Of a stretch of DNA of 64,000 bases, positions 12,791 through 21,669 are shown one piece after another; within the stretch, counting starts at the first letter, position 1; each line of letters starts with the position of its first letter. The translations under genes and the position numbers were made by a program. Location: NCBI GenBank assembly GCA_025345505.1, contig JANVCC010000073.1, positions 9,862,887 to 9,926,886 on the forward strand. The letters are read 5' to 3'. The stretch is from Todiramphus chloris collaris. Its lineage: Eukaryota > Chordata > Aves > Coraciiformes > Alcedinidae. The notes under the pieces were generated by a model. The model made no database searches. It was not told the DNA's origin and saw only the letters and a program-made list of their open reading frames with translations.

Positions 12791-14206
12791 TAATCCAGAC
12801 TGAGACAGGGAACTGTTAGCTACGCTGTTAGTTTGTCTATGAAGTTATCTAAAATGTAGCAAACTTGGAAAAATATAATTTCTATTAAATTTTTGTTTAT
12901 GCAACTATGGCTCTTAGATGTCTTGCCTTTAGTTACACAAATAATATTCTGTATATAGCATATCTGTTAGTGGTTTATCTTGAAGTGATAGGCAAAGAAT
13001 AAGTACCTTGTTTTTTAAAAAAGACAGATTGAAGCAAAGAGGGAAAAAAAACCAAACCAAACAAACATTCCTCAATCATTTTTTGTAAAAATCCAGCCAT
13101 TATAAGCAAACCTATTTTTACCATGACTTTGACTAGGGTTTCTCTTCACTAGTCTCACACTGCTCTGTTACAAAAAGCTGAATGTCTGATGAAAGGGCTA
13201 ACACACATACTTTCAAAAGTATCATCATATATGTAGATGTTTATGTCTGCTACCATCCTGATGAAGTGTCATGGAAAACATCAGCAATAAATAACAATTT
13301 CAGCCAAGAAAGCAGATTGCTCATGTTATGGTTCTAAAGTGACATTTTCCATACTGGTTATTAACCTGTCAAAAGCATAAAGCTGCTTAATACTGTAAAA
13401 TTATTGCTTATTAATGACAGTAATTGTGTCAAAATAAATATTTATATAATCAAAGTCTTGATTGATTTCATTCTAAGAGGACCACCTATTAATATATTTA
13501 TCCTGGAAAATTACACCACCATCATCTGCAATTGACAATGACCTTGTGGTGAAAAAATTGAAGCTCAAGTTCCTTCTCTCTTCTATATATAACGTACATT
13601 ATCACAACAGAAGTTAAATATAATTTCCTTAATGGAAAAAGGATGTTCTTAATTGCTTTATATAAAAATCAATTTAAATAGCAGAATATGGAAAACGTCT
13701 AAACCCTTAAAAACTTACTAATTATAGTTCCAAATATGATTTACCATATACTGTTCTGTTATTGACAGATTTAGAAGAAAGAGGTAATTTAGTGAGTCCG
13801 GGAGGAACACTACAAACTTGCGTTGCAAAACATATAAATGGTACATAATAGCATTATATTTTAAGAGGTACCACAGTACAGTCTGTATAAACCAAGGTAT
13901 TTCTCAAAGTTCTATAAAATTTTTCCCACTTAAAAGGTACTTTGGAGCTACATGAAGTACCAGATTTGGGTAGTGAGCTACTCACAGGTATTAAGACAAA
14001 TGAGAGTATACAATTATCTGGTATGGTTATGTACTTTTGTGGGTTATAATACATATGTGCATATCTGGAAAAATAAATGACTATTAGCAGCCACAGACAG
14101 AGAGGATAACATGCAACTTTGAAATCCTGGCACTTTCCTATTACAGAAATACTGAGCAGCTCTGGCAGCATAGCTTTAATTCACTATCATTTTAGTAGAC
14201 TCCAGA
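12791..14206. other. Unannotated AT-rich DNA
   Basis: No gene or transposon recognised. The part from about 13370 to 13540 has homeobox-like TTAAT/ATTA words and is noted separately as a possible conserved element. The 105-codon minus frame at 13854-14171 has no recognisable motif. Confidence 0.4.
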
Positions 14207-14539
14207 TTCACAGAATCACAATGGTTGGAAAAGACCTTTAAGATCATCAAGTCCAACTGATATCTAACTACCAGGGCCACTACTACACCATATCATTGAG
14301 AGACATATCTAGATGGCTTTTAAATACACACAGGGATGGCAATTCTATCACCTCCCTTCTTTGATAAGCCTTTCAGTATAGAAGTTTTGACTAATGTCCA
14401 ACCTAAACCTACCCTGGAGCAACATGATGCCATTTCCTCTTGTCCTATCAGTTGTGACTTGTGACAAGAGACCAACACTCCCCCTCTCTGCAACCTCCTT
14501 TCAGATAGCTGTAGAAAGCAAGGTGGCCTTCACTCAGCC

Positions 14540-14955
14540 TACTTCAGACTAAACAACACAGCTCCTTCAGACATTCCTCATAGGACTTTTTCTCAAGGCC
14601 CTTCACCAGCTTCATTGCTCTTCTCTGGACCTGCTCCAGCACCTTAATGTCTTTCTTATCTGCCCAAAACTGAACCCAGTACTCATGATGCGGCCTCACA
14701 AGTGCTGAGTAGAGTGAGGCAATCACTCCTCTAGTCCTGTTGGCCACACTATTCCTGATAAAGGCCAGGATGCTGCTGGCCTTCTTGGCCCCACGTCTAG
14801 CTCACATTCAGTAAGCTGTTGATCAACACCCCCAGGTCCCAGGACTCAGCACTTGGCCTTGTTGAAGCCCATATGATTGTCCTTAGCCCATCAATCCATC
14901 CTGTCCAGGTCCCTCTGAAGAGCCTTCCTACCCTAAAGCAGATCAACACTCCCAC
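14540..14955 (-). pseudogene. CR1 ORF2, C-terminal RT remnant
   Basis: The minus-strand translation shows the CR1 RT tail: a 'DRMDGWAKDNHMGFNKAK' block near 14875-14930, then [20 protein letters not shown], a [20 protein letters not shown] block and an EECLKEL block down to 14544. These follow the RT thumb in complete CR1 elements and carry no catalytic residues. Frameshifts separate the blocks. Upstream, the sequence jumps directly to endonuclease-linker sequence, so the fingers and palm of RT (including the FADD motif) are absent. It is a dead remnant. Confidence 0.85.
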
Positions 14956-14999
14956 CTAACTGGATGTCTCATTTTGTTCCTGAGTTCCAGCAGAAGCTC

Positions 15000-15880
15000 T
15001 CCATTCAGCCAGGCTGGTCTTCCCCATCAGCCCATCTTTCAGGGGATGGCCTGTTCCTGTGCTTTTAAGAGTTCCTTGAAGAGTGACCTGCCTTCCTGGA
15101 CTCCTTTGTCCTTCAGGATGGCCTCCCAAGGGACACTGCCTATATGTCTCCAGAACAGGCCAGACTCTGCACTACAGAAGTCCAAGATGGCAGTTGTGTT
15201 GACCCTCGTCCTTACTTCTCCAAGAATCAAACCCTCTATTATTTCATGATCAGTAAGCCTAAGGCAGCCTCTGGCTGTTACATCTCCTACAAGTCCTTCC
15301 ATTAACAAGCAGCAAATCCAGGAGGGCACCTTCTCTAGCTGGCTAGTTCACCAGATGTGTCAGGAAGTTACCTTCCACACACTCTAAGAACCCAGGACTG
15401 TTCCCCCTCTGATGTATTATACTGCCAGCACACATCTTGGAAAGTTGACATCCCCAGAAGAACAAGAGGTAGTGACTGCAAAACCTCTCCCAACTGATAA
15501 TAGAGTGTTTCATCAGTCTCATCATCCTGATTGGGCAGTCTGTACCCAACTCCCATCATGGTATCTGCCTTCTCCTTGATTCCTACCCATAAACACTCAG
15601 CCCTGTCATCTCCATCTCTAAATTGTAAATATTCATATCCCCCCCTGACATAGAGGGTCACCCCACCACCTCGCCTGTCCCTTCTAAAGCTGGTAGTCAT
15701 CAACTGCAGCACTCCAATCATGTGAGTCATGCCACCACATTTCCATGATGGCAGCTATATCATAGTTTTCTCATTGCATGATCACCTTCAGTTCCTCCTG
15801 CTCGCTGCCCATTGCCATGCCCATACCCGTGCATGGGTATAGATACACTTCAGCTGAGCTAATGGTCCTGCCACCTTCTC
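15000..15880 (-). pseudogene. CR1 ORF2 endonuclease domain (decayed)
   Basis: Read on the minus strand, this is the N-terminus and apurinic-type endonuclease of CR1 ORF2, which nicks target DNA during retrotransposition. Visible in order are LKCIYTHAR near the start (about 15870), RRDRRGGGVTLYVRG, DRAECLWVGIK, GVGYRLPNQDDETDE, and an LTDHEIIEGLILGE block corresponding to the family SDHE motif. Frames break several times (pieces at 15368-15730, 15343-15549 and 15039-15329). The conserved GDFN-type block reads LGMST, so a key acidic residue appears lost. After a KELLKAQEQAIP linker the RT core is missing. Identification rests on the block order; the domain is clearly inactive. Confidence 0.9.
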
Positions 15881-16094
15881 AAAGGGAGAAGCCCCAATTC
15901 CCCCCATCTGGTTTTCTAATGCTTCAATAGTTAGCAGCCTATCAACTCTTGTGTCTTTGCTGCTGTGTGGATCATCATCCTCCACTGAGACAGCCAACTC
16001 TAAGACCTTACTACCACACTGCCCCACAGGTACTGGCATGCCCTCCCAGGCTCCTCTCTAGCAAGCCCAGTTTTATCCCCATCCCCCTTCGAGT

Positions 16095-16395
16095 CTAGTT
16101 TAAAGACCTTTCAATGAGCCCCACTAGTTCTTGCCTTCTAGATCCTTCTCCCCCTTTGAGACAGGTGTTCCCCACCTTGTTGACAGCAGGCCTGGGGTCT
16201 TGTACAGCAGCCCATGATCAAAAAAAACAAACTTCCACTGGCAGCACCAGCCTCTGAGCCACATGCTACTCAGGTGTGTTTCCCTGTTCCTTTCAGTATT
16301 CTTCCATGACACTGAAGGGATTGAGGAAAACAACCTGTGCTCCTGATACTTCAATCAATTGCCCTAAAGTAATTTTTAATTGTTTATATACTTCT
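16095..16395 (-). pseudogene. CR1 ORF1 C-terminal esterase part
   Basis: The minus strand reads SGAQVVFLNPFSVMEEY, then stop-interrupted blocks (WLRGWC-like, SWAAV, GLLSTRW in another frame) and ends LVGLIERSLN with a TAG at 16095-16097. These are the last blocks of the SGNH/GDSL-type esterase domain of CR1 ORF1. The frame is broken by stops and shifts. The domain is cut at 16396-16401, where the provirus inserted; its N-terminal half resumes at 21676. Confidence 0.85.
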
Positions 16396-16401
16396 GTCCA
16401 C
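16396..16401. repeat. Left target-site duplication GTCCAC
   Basis: GTCCAC directly precedes the 5' LTR (TGTGGTAG...) and recurs directly after the 3' LTR at 21670-21675. A 6-bp duplication is usual for alpha- and betaretroviruses. Confidence 0.9.
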
Positions 16402-16633
16402 TGTGGTAGTATAGGGATGCAGCGATACGGAAGATCACGTGCTGTAACGGAAACGTAGAAACCAGGTAGGATACTGCCCACGAAGGGCTGGCTCTGTTAC
16501 TGGTATGTAAGTGCCTGTAGCCTTTAATAAAACGCCATTTTGCCACCTTCTCTATGAGAGTCTGAGTCTGACAATGGACCCTCGGTGTCTCCTGGGATTC
16601 CGGCACTGAGGATAGGACATGTTAATCACAACA
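16402..16633 (+). repeat. 5' LTR
   Basis: It starts TGTGGTAG and ends TCACAACA, with the usual TG...CA ends. A TATA-like word, tatgtaag, lies at 16504-16511; the 3' LTR has tatataag there, so the 5' copy is altered. AATAAA lies at 16526-16531, only about 20 bp downstream, so R must be short. Confidence 0.95.
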
Positions 16634-16635
16634 AG

Positions 16636-16653
16636 TGGTGACCCTGACGTGAT
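16636..16653 (+). other. Primer-binding site, tRNA-Trp type
   Basis: TGGTGACCCTGACGTGAT begins two bases after the 5' LTR. It differs at one position (T for C) from the tRNA-Trp primer site known for avian alpharetroviruses. This is the strongest single clue to the lineage. Confidence 0.85.
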
Positions 16654-16709
16654 CAGGACATGATTCGCAGAGGCAGCGCGCTGGACGACGCTGAACCTCT
16701 GGAGGGGCG

Positions 16710-17177
16710 ATGAAGCCGGAAAAGGATGTCGACGTTGATTTAGTGGTACAGATATTGAAAGAATGTGTAAAGGAGGCGGGGAAGAAATGCCCGCAAAAGG
16801 ATATTAAGGGAATCATTCTATGGATAAAGGGGAGAGGGTTGATTATTAACCCACGAGATATTATGCTTGTGAATTGTGGGAAATATTTGAAAGGGAAATT
16901 TGGGAATCTGAGAAAACTGAGCATGACGGTGTGGGGTTCCACCTGGGGTAAGATATGTCGTGCCATGAGTAAAAAACGTGAAGAGGCTCAAATACGGGCA
17001 GCGGCAAGGGCATCTCTATTTGGTGTGGAGCATCCTCGGCTCCCGGGAATGGATCGGGAAACGCAAGTGGGCACTTCAATATCAGGGGGCTCTAAACCTC
17101 CTAGTCCTCCCCCTAGCCCACTATCAGACAGCCCACTGCCAGAAAAAAAGGGCAGAATGTTATCCCGTAGAAGTTAA
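16710..17177 (+). pseudogene. gag: gag remnant: matrix region
   Basis: An ATG at 16710, 76 bp after the LTR, opens a 155-codon frame. It is the first long frame in the provirus and lies where matrix is expected. It is helix-rich and basic, with a GRGLIINPRDIML segment near residues 49-61 and a tryptophan-containing VWGSTWGKICRAM stretch near residues 74-86, a pattern like that of class II retroviral MA. There is no N-terminal glycine after Met, so no myristoylation signal of the usual kind. The frame shifts near 17100-17160; gag appears to continue in another frame to 17379. The leader before this ATG is very short for a retrovirus. Confidence 0.7.
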
Positions 17178-17874
17178 GAACGTAAAACAGGAACACGAGC
17201 ACTTACACCTGGCAGATGAGTTGATGGATTTAGTGCAGAAATTTACGGTTGTGGAGCGCGAGCAGCTGGGGTGGGATAGGGTGGAGGAGACTGATGTGTG
17301 GGATGGAGAGCATAAAAAAAGGCCGGCAGGGTCAGAAAAGGAGCAAGGAAGACATAAAAAGCGGTCGGTAGGATTATGAGAGGAGCAAGCAGACAGATTG
17401 TGCAAAATAGACAAAGCAGGGGACAACACCCAAATATGGCACCGGTCAGAACAGCCGCCAAGATATTCAGATGTGGCAACTTCCTCTTCCTCTAACTCAG
17501 ATGAGGAAGAAGAATCAAAGGGGTGTGATGACGCAGCCAGCGACGTAGTATCCAACGCGGACTTGTTGCCTAGACAGATTATCACACAGGGAGGAGCAAG
17601 GTCAAAAACACATTCAACACTGCTAAATAAAGACAAGGGTAGAGTTTATCAAACTAGCAAAGGGAGAGCTCTAATCAACATAAGGGAGGAAGCTGGAGGA
17701 GAGATAGTTGAGCTGCAGGAGGAATCTGTGGTAAATTCAGATACCATGACAGCCTTTATGGAACAAATGCAAGCAGCAGTTCAGCAAATACAGGATATGG
17801 TGCAAGAGCAGAAAAGGATACTTCCATTATCACAGCTCCCTGTAGAACAAAGCACAGAAAACAGATACCAATAA
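17150..17874 (+). pseudogene. gag: gag remnant: MA-CA linker with PPxY
   Basis: From about 17150 the gag reading moves to frame 1 and runs to 17874 with one in-frame TGA at 17377-17379. The part after 17398 carries PPRY at 17455-17466, fitting the PPxY late-budding motif that recruits host ubiquitin ligases in many retroviruses. A Ser/Asp/Glu-rich run follows (SSSSNSDEEEE, near 17485-17520). A glutamine-rich, probably coiled segment lies near 17740-17820. These match the linker proteins between matrix and capsid. The overlapping minus-strand frame at 17160-17636 is a shadow. Confidence 0.75.
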
Positions 17875-17875
17875 G

Positions 17876-18620
17876 AATAAAAAGGGGACGACGGGAACAG
17901 ACTGGTCTTTAATAGCAGAGAAGTGTAAACTGGAGGGCATTCGTTTGGCTCCTCTCACAGCTTTCCCAGTTATAGTAAACCAACAGGGAGACAATGAATG
18001 GGTGCCATTAGATCACAAAGTAGTTACTTCATTGTTTAAATCAATACAAAATAACAGGCTTTCACATCCTGAGACTCAATTATTAATTGATATGGCATTA
18101 GCAACACTGGTCATTCCAGAAGACGTACGGACCTTGGCTAAGGCAGTGTTGTCACCCTCAATATTAATGTTGTTTTTAGAACATTGGGCTACACTTATTA
18201 GACAGAAACTCCAAGAAGCAGAAGCAGATCGTCGTCATGAATTACACAGAGTAACTTTTGACCAATTAATGGGCACAGGTGCCTTTGCGACACAGCAGGC
18301 TCAAACACGCTTACCTGGTAGAATACTGCGAGCAACGACACAAGCTGCAAGAACCGCATTTGTTGCGGTGAGTCAATATGAGCACGCAAAGGAACCACGG
18401 ATGACCATTAAACAAAGGCTAAATGAACCATTTTTAGAATTTGCAGACGGGCTTCAGAGGGCGATAGTTAGTTGTAATTTGCCATCAGCTACTCATGATG
18501 CAGTATTGCTAGAGGCTTTGTGTAGTAATGCTAACCCGATTGCACAAAGTATTTTACAGACTGTCAATATCGACGTCGTTGCCTCATTTACTACAAACAG
18601 TTGCACTGCAGGAGAAAGCA
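17876..18620 (+). pseudogene. gag: gag remnant: capsid with MHR
   Basis: Frame 2 is open from about 17876 to 18685. The first part (LAPLTAFPVIV, then EWVPLDHKVV) looks like a class II retroviral capsid N-terminus. The major homology region is at 18407-18466 (IKQRLNEPFLEFADGLQRAI), with the conserved Glu, Phe and Leu spacing but Arg where a Gly is usual. It needs a frameshift from the upstream gag segment near 17874 and is broken again near 18570-18600, after which nucleocapsid lies in another frame. It is the best preserved part of gag. Confidence 0.85.
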
Positions 18621-18669
18621 GGTCCATAAGGAACACCAACCCCAATGGTACAAGTCACAACCACACACG

Positions 18670-18772
18670 AGCATCACCAATATAGACAACCTGGTCGCAT
18701 TAAACATATGTATTCGTATCCTCAACTCTGTTGGCGCTGCGGTAAATTGGGACACTTTGCCTGTGATTGCTG
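18670..18772 (+). pseudogene. gag: gag remnant: nucleocapsid CCHC knuckle
   Basis: Frame 0 reads CWRCGKLGHFACDC at 18729-18770, a CX2CX4HX4C zinc knuckle that in a working Gag binds genomic RNA. It is preceded by a Tyr/Gln/Arg-rich stretch. A TGA follows the last cysteine at once, and I see no second knuckle in any frame, although alpharetroviral nucleocapsids have two. A deletion or decay between here and protease would explain this. Confidence 0.85.
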
Positions 18773-18999
18773 ATCATCTAGGCCACCGGGAAATGCCTGA
18801 CGGTCTCCCTTTTACTGGGGCGAGGGAGCTCACCATCCAGTGCCCTGTCCACAATTAACACAATTAGTACGTCCCCAGGGGGTCCAGCAATCAACAGCTA
18901 TGTTACAGGAACGGCAAGGGGGACTGCGAGCAGAGCAGACGGCAATCAAGTATTATGATATGCAAGATCCAGCTCTGCGCCTGACAGAGGACTCACTGC

Positions 19000-19357
19000 A
19001 CTTCTAACCATTCCGCTGTTTCAGCGCCCACTATTGACCGTGTATGCAACACGAGAGGCAGGAGGTAAGACAATGACATTACATTATGATGCACTGCTAG
19101 ATACAGGAGTGGACGTCACAATAATTACAACACAGATTTGGCCTAAGGAATGGCCACAACAACTAGGCCCAGCGATATATGGAATAGGAGGGGAAGAGCA
19201 AGTGACAATCTCAATGGACTTCATTACCCTCAAAGTGTATGATGTTGATGGTTCACCCATAGAAGCCTCAGTGAAACCAGTTGTCCTAGCAGAGGGTAGA
19301 CCTCTTTTAGGAAGAGACTTTTGTGCCCAGGTCAATTTGAAAATAACAAATTTGTAA
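19000..19357 (+). pseudogene. pro: pro remnant: aspartic protease
   Basis: The frame is open from before 19034 to a TAA at 19355-19357. It carries the retroviral protease active-site triad at 19100-19108 (ALLDTGVDVTII), a flap-like YGIGG segment, and PLLGRDF near the C-terminus (about 19301-19321). All key blocks of the roughly 100-residue domain are visible. It is in the same frame as capsid (frame 2), as in alpharetroviruses, where protease is the end of Gag. Upstream frame breaks mean it can no longer be made as part of a Gag fusion. Confidence 0.9.
19348..19357 (+). promoter_or_regulatory. Ribosomal -1 frameshift site
   Basis: In the protease frame the codons read aca aat ttg taa. The heptamer A_AAU_UUG lies in the right phase with UAA directly after it. 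Pol continues in frame 1, which is -1 relative to protease. Alpharetroviruses use the very similar A_AAU_UUA at the gag-pol junction. I did not work out the downstream RNA fold. Confidence 0.7.
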
Positions 19358-20340
19358 TTGGGGCCACTGTCAATTTGCAGCAAATGATGCCTATCAAAAT
19401 GATACGGCTGACAAATGAGCCAGTGTGGGTTGAACAGTGGCCCTTGATACAAGAAAAATTACAAACAGACAATGAACTAATACAAAGAGAATTATCAGCT
19501 GGGCATATAATACCTTCAACAAGTCCTTGGAACACATCGATATTTGTCATACGAAAGAAAGCAGCAGGACAGTGGTGATTGCTGCATGATTTAAGAGCAG
19601 TGAACGGACAACTGCAGGATATGGGCCCACTGCAACCAGGTCTGCCAAAGGTTAGCATGATACCAAAGGACTGGGCAATCATCAGTATAGACATAAAGGA
19701 CTGGGTTTTTTTGGGGTTTTTTTCTATACCACTGCATCCTGAGGATTCACCGTGATTTACTTTTACTGTCCCATCCATAAACGTTGTGCCTGCGGAATGA
19801 TATCAATGGACAGTATTGCCTCAGGGAATGAAAAATTCACCGACGCTCTGTCAACTGTATGTAGATAGTGCTATAAAGGAGACCAGAAAGCGGTTTGGGC
19901 CTACAGCGTTGCTGATACACTATATGGATGACATCTTGATAGCAGCACAACAACAAGATACAGCAGAGCTAATCTTGGCTCATGTACAAGACGAGCGGAG
20001 AAAGGCAAATTTAACAATAGCTGAGGCAAAGGTCCAACGTTCACCAGGGGTGAAATATTTAGGCACATACATTGGGCCTGAGGATGTGAAACCACAGACT
20101 ATAAAAATACACACTGAGCCTCAAACAATCCATGATATTCAGCAAACAGTAGGTAGTATACAAAGGATCAGGAATTTTATCCCAGTCACACAGGGCATGA
20201 TGCAACTGTTGTATACATTACTACAGGGAAACAAGTACCCACAGGACACACTCACACTCACCTCAGACATACGACTCTGCCTTGAGAACATACTACAACT
20301 TATGGTTGATAGCCATGTAGCCCGCATTAATTTGAAATTA
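19358..20340 (+). pseudogene. pol: pol remnant: reverse transcriptase
   Basis: Frame 1 carries the RT N-terminus (WPLIQEKL, then AGHIIPSTSPWNTSIFVIRKK), LLHDLRAVN, a YQWTVLPQGMKNSPTLCQ block and the catalytic YMDD at 19921-19932, followed by a thumb-like part to about 20300. Three in-frame TGA codons (19576, 19753, 19798) interrupt it, of the kind CpG decay of arginine codons produces. Near 19699-19730 a T/G homopolymer-rich stretch adds about four codons next to the first catalytic Asp (SIDIKDW). Beyond about 20300 the connection region is much shortened. The identity is secure; the enzyme is not functional. Confidence 0.93.
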
Positions 20341-20600
20341 GATGTCCTAGCTCTTACTGACAGAAGTAGATCATTGCAGTGGTTAGAAGCAAAAGCTGTA
20401 GAGATGGCATTACGACAGAACAGAAGACTCATCGTGAATATAGTAACATATTCTTATTATGTATATAAATTAATTTTATCAATGTCAACATCAGGAATAC
20501 CATATTCCGAGATTGCAGTACAGCGCTACAGAATCGAACACAGGCATGCACAATTATGCACACGAACAGTCATATAGACTACCCCAGTATCTATAAAGAA
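20341..20600 (+). pseudogene. pol: pol remnant: RNase H
   Basis: A shortened RNase H is visible. An ALTDRSRSLQWLEAKAVEMAL stretch (20349-20411) matches the first conserved block and the Glu-bearing helix. IVTYSYYV at about 20437-20460 sits where the family has a catalytic Asp, here read as Tyr. A frameshift follows: YKEGNDKADLAAKG, the last RNase H block, is found in the 20556 frame (about 20592-20633). Loss of the Asp and the frame break show it is dead. Confidence 0.8.
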
Positions 20601-20870
20601 GGGAATGACAAGGCAGACTTAGCAGCAAAGGGTGTGTGGACTTTACAACAAGCTCAAATATTGCATGAAGAGTTGCATATGGGAGCAAAGAGCTTAGCAA
20701 AAACTGCAGGGTATCATTTTCACAAGCCCGAGAAATTGTAGCAATGTGTCCACACTGTCAAACCTCACCGTTATGGCAAATGGGAGTCAACCCGTGGGGA
20801 TTGGCTCCCTCAGCGATTTGGCAGACAGATGTTACAGTCTATGAACTCTTTTTCGTCTTTAAACAAAAAG
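20601..20870 (+). pseudogene. pol: pol remnant: integrase N-terminus only
   Basis: [16 protein letters not shown] in frame 0 and then CPHC at 20747-20758 in frame 2 form the HHCC zinc-binding domain of integrase, split by one frameshift near 20705. The catalytic core begins with WQTDV at 20819-20833, which holds the first Asp of the D,D-35-E triad. About 40 bases later the sequence leaves integrase. The second Asp, the Glu and the C-terminal domain are absent. The break is near 20865, just before a sequence resembling the polypurine tract/LTR junction. Confidence 0.85.
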
Positions 20871-20950
20871 AGGGGAATTGTGGAACCACAAGTTAGGCAG
20901 GTCCCTGGAAGATGTATCAACCTGATTTTAGCCGCAATGATAATGCATGC

Positions 20951-20968
20951 CTTTAGATTCTTTTACAG
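20951..20968 (+). promoter_or_regulatory. Probable env splice acceptor
   Basis: A pyrimidine-rich run 'ctttagattcttttacag' ends in AG at 20967-20968, directly before the env signal-peptide frame. It is where a subgenomic env mRNA acceptor would be expected. Confidence 0.5.
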
Positions 20969-21395
20969 GGAAAGGGAAGGATCTGGAGCCTTTTAGTACT
21001 GCTACTGGTTTTGGTGTCCTTGGTCAACGGTGATCGCTCGTACAACTGGATGTTGATGCAACCTCAAGAATCGCGAACACTCCAGTCTATAGTGACTCCA
21101 GGTGCTCCCTCCTTCAACGTCACGGTACGCTGTTTGATGGGCCCAACTGTACTGAATCGCTGGAAAGGTCCACATTGTGTGGACAATTGGCCAATGCCAA
21201 ATGGGACACTGGGGATTCCAATCACCCTGGCTAACTGCTTTGTTATCCACTCTTGCTGGTCCTCTTCTTATCTTGCTGCTACCTTTAACTTTTGGACCTT
21301 GAGTTCTTAACAGACTAGTGGCATTTATTAAGTCTCAGACACAGCAGAGGCACAGTATGCCTTGTTAGCTCACATGACTGACTATCATCACCAAT
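20969..21395 (+). pseudogene. env: env remnant: SU start joined to TM tail
   Basis: Frame 2 reads a hydrophobic signal-peptide-like run (LLVLLLVLVSLVNG, 20993-21034). A short extracellular-type stretch follows with NVT and NGT glycosylation sequons and a few cysteines, and the frame ends at 21310. Near 21250-21300 another frame reads a strongly hydrophobic PLLILLLPLTFG stretch, then a stop and NRLVAFIKSQ, which looks like the membrane anchor and cytoplasmic tail of a TM protein. So the outer end of SU is joined almost directly to the end of TM. No furin site, fusion peptide or heptad repeat is present. It cannot act in entry. Confidence 0.65.
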
Positions 21396-21423
21396 GCACT
21401 TAATATTGTATCTTCACTGGCAT

Positions 21424-21437
21424 GGAGGGGGGGGAAT
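21424..21437 (+). other. Polypurine tract
   Basis: 'ggaggggggggaat' sits directly before the 3' LTR. It is the purine run expected to prime plus-strand DNA synthesis. Confidence 0.9.
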
Positions 21438-21669
21438 TGTGGTAGTATAGGGATGTGGCGACGTGGAAGATCACGTGCTGTAACGGAAACGTAGAAACCA
21501 GGTAGGATACCGCCCACGAAGGGCTGGCTCTGTTACTGGTATATAAGTGCCTGTAGCCTTTAATAAAATGCCATTTTGCCTTCTTCTCTATGAGAGTCTG
21601 AGTCTGACAATGGACCCTCGGTGTCTCCCGGGATTTCAGCACCGAGGATAGGACATGTTAATCACAACA
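21438..21669 (+). repeat. 3' LTR
   Basis: It has the same 232-bp length as the 5' LTR. The TATA box tatataag (21540-21547) is intact and AATAAA lies at 21562-21567. Five of the 14 differences from the 5' copy fall within about 10 bp near the start (21451-21460). Confidence 0.95.

Larger units (their letters stand above)
14207..16401 (-). mobile_element. CR1 LINE, 3' half (ORF2 and end of ORF1)
   Basis: This is the 3' block of a near full-length CR1 whose 5' block continues at 21676-22870 beyond the inserted provirus. On the minus strand the order from high to low coordinate is: ORF1 C-terminus ending at a TAG at 16095-16097, ORF2 start and endonuclease (about 15880-15030), then a jump near 14950-14990 to the last part of RT and the 3' UTR, ending at 'attcacagaatcacaatggt'. 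The reverse-transcriptase core is missing, so about 1.2 kb is deleted if a full element is about 4.5 kb (inferred). Confidence 0.93.
16402..21669 (+). mobile_element. Alpharetrovirus-like endogenous provirus
   Basis: This is a 5268-bp provirus with two 232-bp LTRs, a primer-binding site, gag, pro, pol and env remnants and a polypurine tract, flanked by GTCCAC. The LTRs differ at 14 of 232 positions by my count (about 6%), 13 of them transitions, so the insertion is not recent. Alpharetrovirus-like signs are the tRNA-Trp type primer site, protease in the same frame as capsid, a gag-pro to pol junction A_AAU_UUG followed by UAA, and a PPxY motif in gag. Pol lacks the integrase core, env is collapsed, and gag and pol carry stops and shifts. 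It cannot make any complete viral protein. It lies inside CR1 ORF1 in the opposite orientation. A related class II lineage is possible. Confidence 0.95.

Noticed and set aside
17160-17636. 158-codon minus-strand open frame
   Set aside because: It is antisense to gag of the provirus; the plus strand here has the PPxY motif and gag order, so the minus frame is a shadow.
16402-21669. An intact or potentially active provirus
   Set aside because: Stops in RT, frameshifts in gag and integrase, a missing integrase core and a collapsed env exclude it.
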